A DNA stretch of 34,594 nt from Teichococcus oryzae (GTDB taxonomy: Bacteria; Pseudomonadota; Alphaproteobacteria; Acetobacterales; Acetobacteraceae). The DNA lies in contig NZ_VUKA01000019.1 of NCBI RefSeq assembly GCF_008386565.1, positions 1-34,594 of the forward strand, read 5' to 3'. The position numbers and the translations under genes are program-made. A model generated the notes under the pieces. The model was not told the DNA's origin, ran no database searches, and worked only from the letters and a program-made list of their open reading frames with translations. Shown piece by piece: positions 32,666 to 34,594 of this stretch (position 1 is its first letter; every line of letters begins with the position of its first letter).

Positions 32666-33322
32666 TCAGATCACGCTGGCCAGAAACGCCGCCTTGCGCG
32701 CTTCCTGTGGGGTCGCGATCATCTGGCGGGCATCGCCTGCCTCGATGATCCGGCCTTCCTCCATGAAGATAAGCTGGTCGGTGACCGCGCGCGCGAAGCC
32801 GATTTCGAGGGTGACCACGATCATCGTCATGCCGGTGCGCTCCAGCTCCTTCATGACCTGCAGCACCTCGCACACCCGTTCCGGATCGAGCGCCGAGGTC
32901 TGCTCGACCAGCAGCATCACCTCCGGGTTCATGGCCAGCGCACGGGCGATGGCGACGCGCTGCTGCTGGCCGCCCGACGAGGTCTGCGGCCATTCATCGG
33001 CACGGTTGGCAAGGCCGACCTGCGCCAGCAGCGCCCGTGCCCGCTCCTCCGCCTCGCGGCGCGAGCGGCCCAGGATCTGCGCGGTGCCTCCAGAAGAGGT
33101 TCCCCAGCACGGTCAGGTGCGGAAATAGGTTGAAGTTCTGGAACACCATGCCGATACGGGCGCGCTGGCGGACAACCTCACATTCGCCCACCTCATGCAT
33201 CTTGCCGCCGGCGGCCGGTAGCCGATCAAGTCGCCGGCGGTATGGATCATGCCACCGTCCGGGCGTTCCAGATGATTGACGCAGCGAGGCAGCGTGGACT
33301 TGCCCGAGCCAGAAGGGCCAAT
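32666..33322 (-). pseudogene. Amino-acid-type ABC transporter ATPase pseudogene
   Basis: Pieces in different frames give a GlnQ/HisP-type ATPase: IGPSGSGKSTLPRCVNHLE (Walker A), VVRQRARIGMVFQNFNLFPH (Q-loop), ILGRSRREAEERARALLAQV, SSGGQQQRVAIARALAMNPE (signature, LSGG changed to SSGG) and TSALDPERV. Frame changes lie near 33215 and 33090. Walker B, normally LLFDEPTS, reads LLVEQTS with one residue deleted, so the catalytic pair is destroyed. The N-terminal 30 or so residues before Walker A are missing. The frame from 32932 down to the stop at 32666 is otherwise clean. It cannot work as an ATPase. Confidence 0.88.
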
Positions 33323-33890
33323 GCTGGCGCGGGCCTCGCGGACGGCACCGTAGCCAAGCTCCCACTTGTTCAGGATGGCGGCATCGGTGCCGTCCTTGAT
33401 CAGGGAATTCAGTGCGGCAGCAACAGGGAAGCGAGGGAAGAATCTTTCTGCAGCCCCACACCGATGACGTCATTCGGCACCTGGAAGTCACGGGCCTAGG
33501 CCGGCGTGCCCCACGATACGAAAATCATGTAGCGCAGTCCTTCCAAAGGCGATGGAGCCGGGAACCCGGCCGCTATGCACCGCCTGTACGCCGGCGGGCC
33601 GGCTGCCTGGCAGGCCTCGCTCTGCCGCCTGAGTGTTGCCGCGTTCATGGTTCCGGAACTGGCGCCCACCGTCTGGCCACACAGATCCGCAAGGCCGCTC
33701 GGCGGCTGCGGCGGCGCGTCTTTCTTCAGGCGAGCCAGACCCAGCCGGTTGCTGTTGAAGTGGGAAACGAAGTCTACCTGCTTCAGCCGCTCCGGCGTGA
33801 CGCTGAGATTGGCCAGGGCCGCGTCACAACGGCCACTCGAAAGGCCCGGAACGATGTTGCCAAAGCCACCGGCATTCACCCAGTGAGGCT
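33323..33890 (-). pseudogene. Amino-acid ABC transporter binding-protein pseudogene fused to the ATPase
   Basis: On the minus strand a family 3 periplasmic binding protein can be traced in three frames: HWVNAGGFGNIVPGLSSGRC, LANLSVTPERLKQVDFVSHF, LADLCGQTVGASSGTMNAAT, then AGVQAVHSGRV, then FQVPNDVIGVGLQKDSSLAS and finally SLIKDGTDAAILNKWELGY. The N-terminal signal and first lobe are absent. The C-terminus runs directly into the ATPase Walker A region, so the permease genes expected between them, and the ATPase start, have been deleted. Together with the monooxygenase gene it marks a former uptake-and-oxidation operon. Confidence 0.85.
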
Positions 33891-34107
33891 CGGGCCCGGG
33901 GCGGCGGACCTCCAACCGCGGGGTACCCGATTCCGTTTCAGCCTGAGGCGGAAAAGGGCGGCTATTGCACCGAAGCAATTCGCTCCAAGCTTCGGTCGAG
34001 GCAATGTTCGCCACTCCGGCGATTTTGACCAGAACCGGGAACAAAAACCTATGACGCGGATGGCCGGCAGGCCGGATGATGTCGGTGAACGCCAAAGGAA
34101 GCCTCCA

Positions 34108-34440
34108 ATGGGACAATGGCGCCTTCCGCCGCTTTTGGTTCTCCTGATCTTGGGAGCGTGCGCCGCCGATACATGGGGCCCAAGCGGAAGCGTGGGAGAT
34201 CCAGGATACGGGTACGGATACGGGTACAGGCCGTATGACGACCCGTTCTACCGGCCACACCGACATTATCGGCCAGATCGCTCCTATGTGCCGTCGCGGC
34301 CACCGCCCGTGGCCAGTCCCGCGCCGCCTTCGTCTCCTCCTGTGTTCCGGCCGCGACAGGTGCCGCCGCCCGCGGCGCCTCCTTTCAGGCCAAGCCGGCC
34401 GCCCGTGCCGGAGCCGGATACGGGCTCGGCTGGCTCCTGA
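34108..34440 (+). CDS. Small proline-rich lipoprotein, unknown function
   Basis: From ATG 34108 (AGGAAG upstream) the protein has 110 residues. A lipoprotein signal peptide ends in LILGAC with the lipidated cysteine at C18. The mature part has a GYGYGYGYRPYDD segment encoded by a 12-bp tandem repeat, a His/Tyr/Arg-rich patch (YRPHRHYRPDRSYVPSR) and a long Pro-rich tail ending in PEPDTGSAGS. No catalytic domain is seen. It is probably an outer-membrane or periplasmic surface protein. A hairpin terminator follows about 65 bases later. A longer frame upstream is open but overlaps the binding-protein pseudogene and has no signal. Confidence 0.72.
   Translation: MGQWRLPPLLVLLILGACAADTWGPSGSVGDPGYGYGYGYRPYDDPFYRPHRHYRPDRSYVPSRPPPVASPAPPSSPPVFRPRQVPPPAAPPFRPSRPPVPEPDTGSAGS
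34204..34227 (+). repeat. 12-bp tandem repeat coding for GYGY
   Basis: GGATACGGGTAC occurs twice in perfect tandem inside the lipoprotein gene and encodes the Gly-Tyr repeat. Such a repeat could vary in copy number without breaking the frame. Confidence 0.85.
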
Positions 34441-34504
34441 TTTGCGGAATGACCGCTTGGGCTCCGCTTCCAGAAACAGGACCGTGTCGTTCAGGGCGGA
34501 TAGG

Positions 34505-34533
34505 ATCCGGAAAGGACGAAGCCCTTTCCGGAT
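34505..34533. terminator. 11-bp perfect hairpin, likely bidirectional terminator
   Basis: ATCCGGAAAGG (34505-34515) pairs perfectly with CCTTTCCGGAT (34523-34533) across a 7-base loop. It sits between the convergent lipoprotein gene and the minus-strand gene entering from the right edge. There is no long T-run. Confidence 0.65.
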
Positions 34534-34549
34534 GCCACTGGCCTGAGGA

Positions 34550-34594
34550 TCAGGTGATGGGCCCCGCCACCTCCCGCCCCGCCTGGTAGACGCG
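34550..34594 (-). CDS. C-terminal tail of an unknown minus-strand gene
   Basis: The minus strand is open from the window edge to a TGA at 34552-34550 and would encode the tail RVYQAGREVAGPIT. The convergent hairpin just beyond the stop supports a real gene end. Fourteen residues are too few to name a family. Confidence 0.4.
   Translation of the reverse strand, partial: RVYQAGREVAGPIT

Noticed and set aside
31157-33133. 658-codon plus-strand frame across the monooxygenase and the ABC ATPase remnant
   Set aside because: Spans two unrelated loci on the other strand and has no recognisable domain.
34204-34227. CRISPR or larger repeat array
   Set aside because: Only two copies of a 12-bp unit inside a coding sequence. 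No spacer pattern anywhere in the window.

Overview
This is a GC-rich window whose content fits an alphaproteobacterium of the Acetobacteraceae, Roseomonas-like. The reasons are three Bug/TctC-type solute-binding proteins without TctA/TctB membrane partners, several small catabolic cassettes, a GntR/FCD regulator and an aa3-type oxidase cluster. No rRNA, tRNA or CRISPR was seen. The taxonomic placement is an inference from gene content, not from a marker gene.

Left part (1-14470), catabolic cassettes. A PrpF-type isomerase (cut by the window edge) precedes a TctC protein. A secreted lytic transglycosylase follows on the minus strand. Then come a TctC/enolase-superfamily pair on the minus strand and a divergent DHA2-type MFS exporter whose start lies just downstream of a perfect 18-bp palindrome. 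The largest unit is a minus-strand operon from 14441 down to 7037: GntR/FCD regulator, TctC, hydantoinase/oxoprolinase B and A, family III CoA-transferase and a crotonase-fold enzyme. The last four genes overlap at stop/start junctions, and a perfect 12-bp GTATAC-centred palindrome sits just upstream of the regulator. It reads as one self-regulated pathway that takes up an acid, opens or carboxylates it with ATP, and passes it to CoA chemistry. The substrate is unknown.

Middle part (14550-20183). An IS5-family remnant is followed by a compact cluster: acyl-CoA dehydrogenase-like protein, PIG-L deacetylase, NodS-like methyltransferase and, convergently, a family 2 glycosyltransferase. The enzyme set recalls the logic of Nod-factor synthesis (sugar transfer, N-deacetylation, N-methylation) but without nodA, nodB or nodC. 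Next is a dead PLP-dependent decarboxylase with an internal deletion and a stop codon in place of the PLP lysine.

Right-centre (20424-28760), redox cluster. A YdeP/FdhF-like molybdopterin oxidoreductase, a formate/nitrite channel, a CtaG-type oxidase assembly protein, a CopD-like membrane protein, a DUF2231 protein, oxidase subunit II, a fused subunit I-III and a small membrane protein. The oxidase has unusual residues: the K-channel lysine is Gln, the D-channel Asn pair is Ser-Ala, and the axial CuA Met is His.

Right end (28793-34594), a decayed region. A kdpC fragment is joined to an IS5 remnant. An intact MmgE/PrpD protein and an LLM flavin monooxygenase (NtaA/SnaA type) follow. Upstream of these, an amino-acid-type ABC transporter has collapsed into a fused binding-protein/ATPase pseudogene with no permease. 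A proline-rich lipoprotein gene and the tail of an unknown gene close the window.
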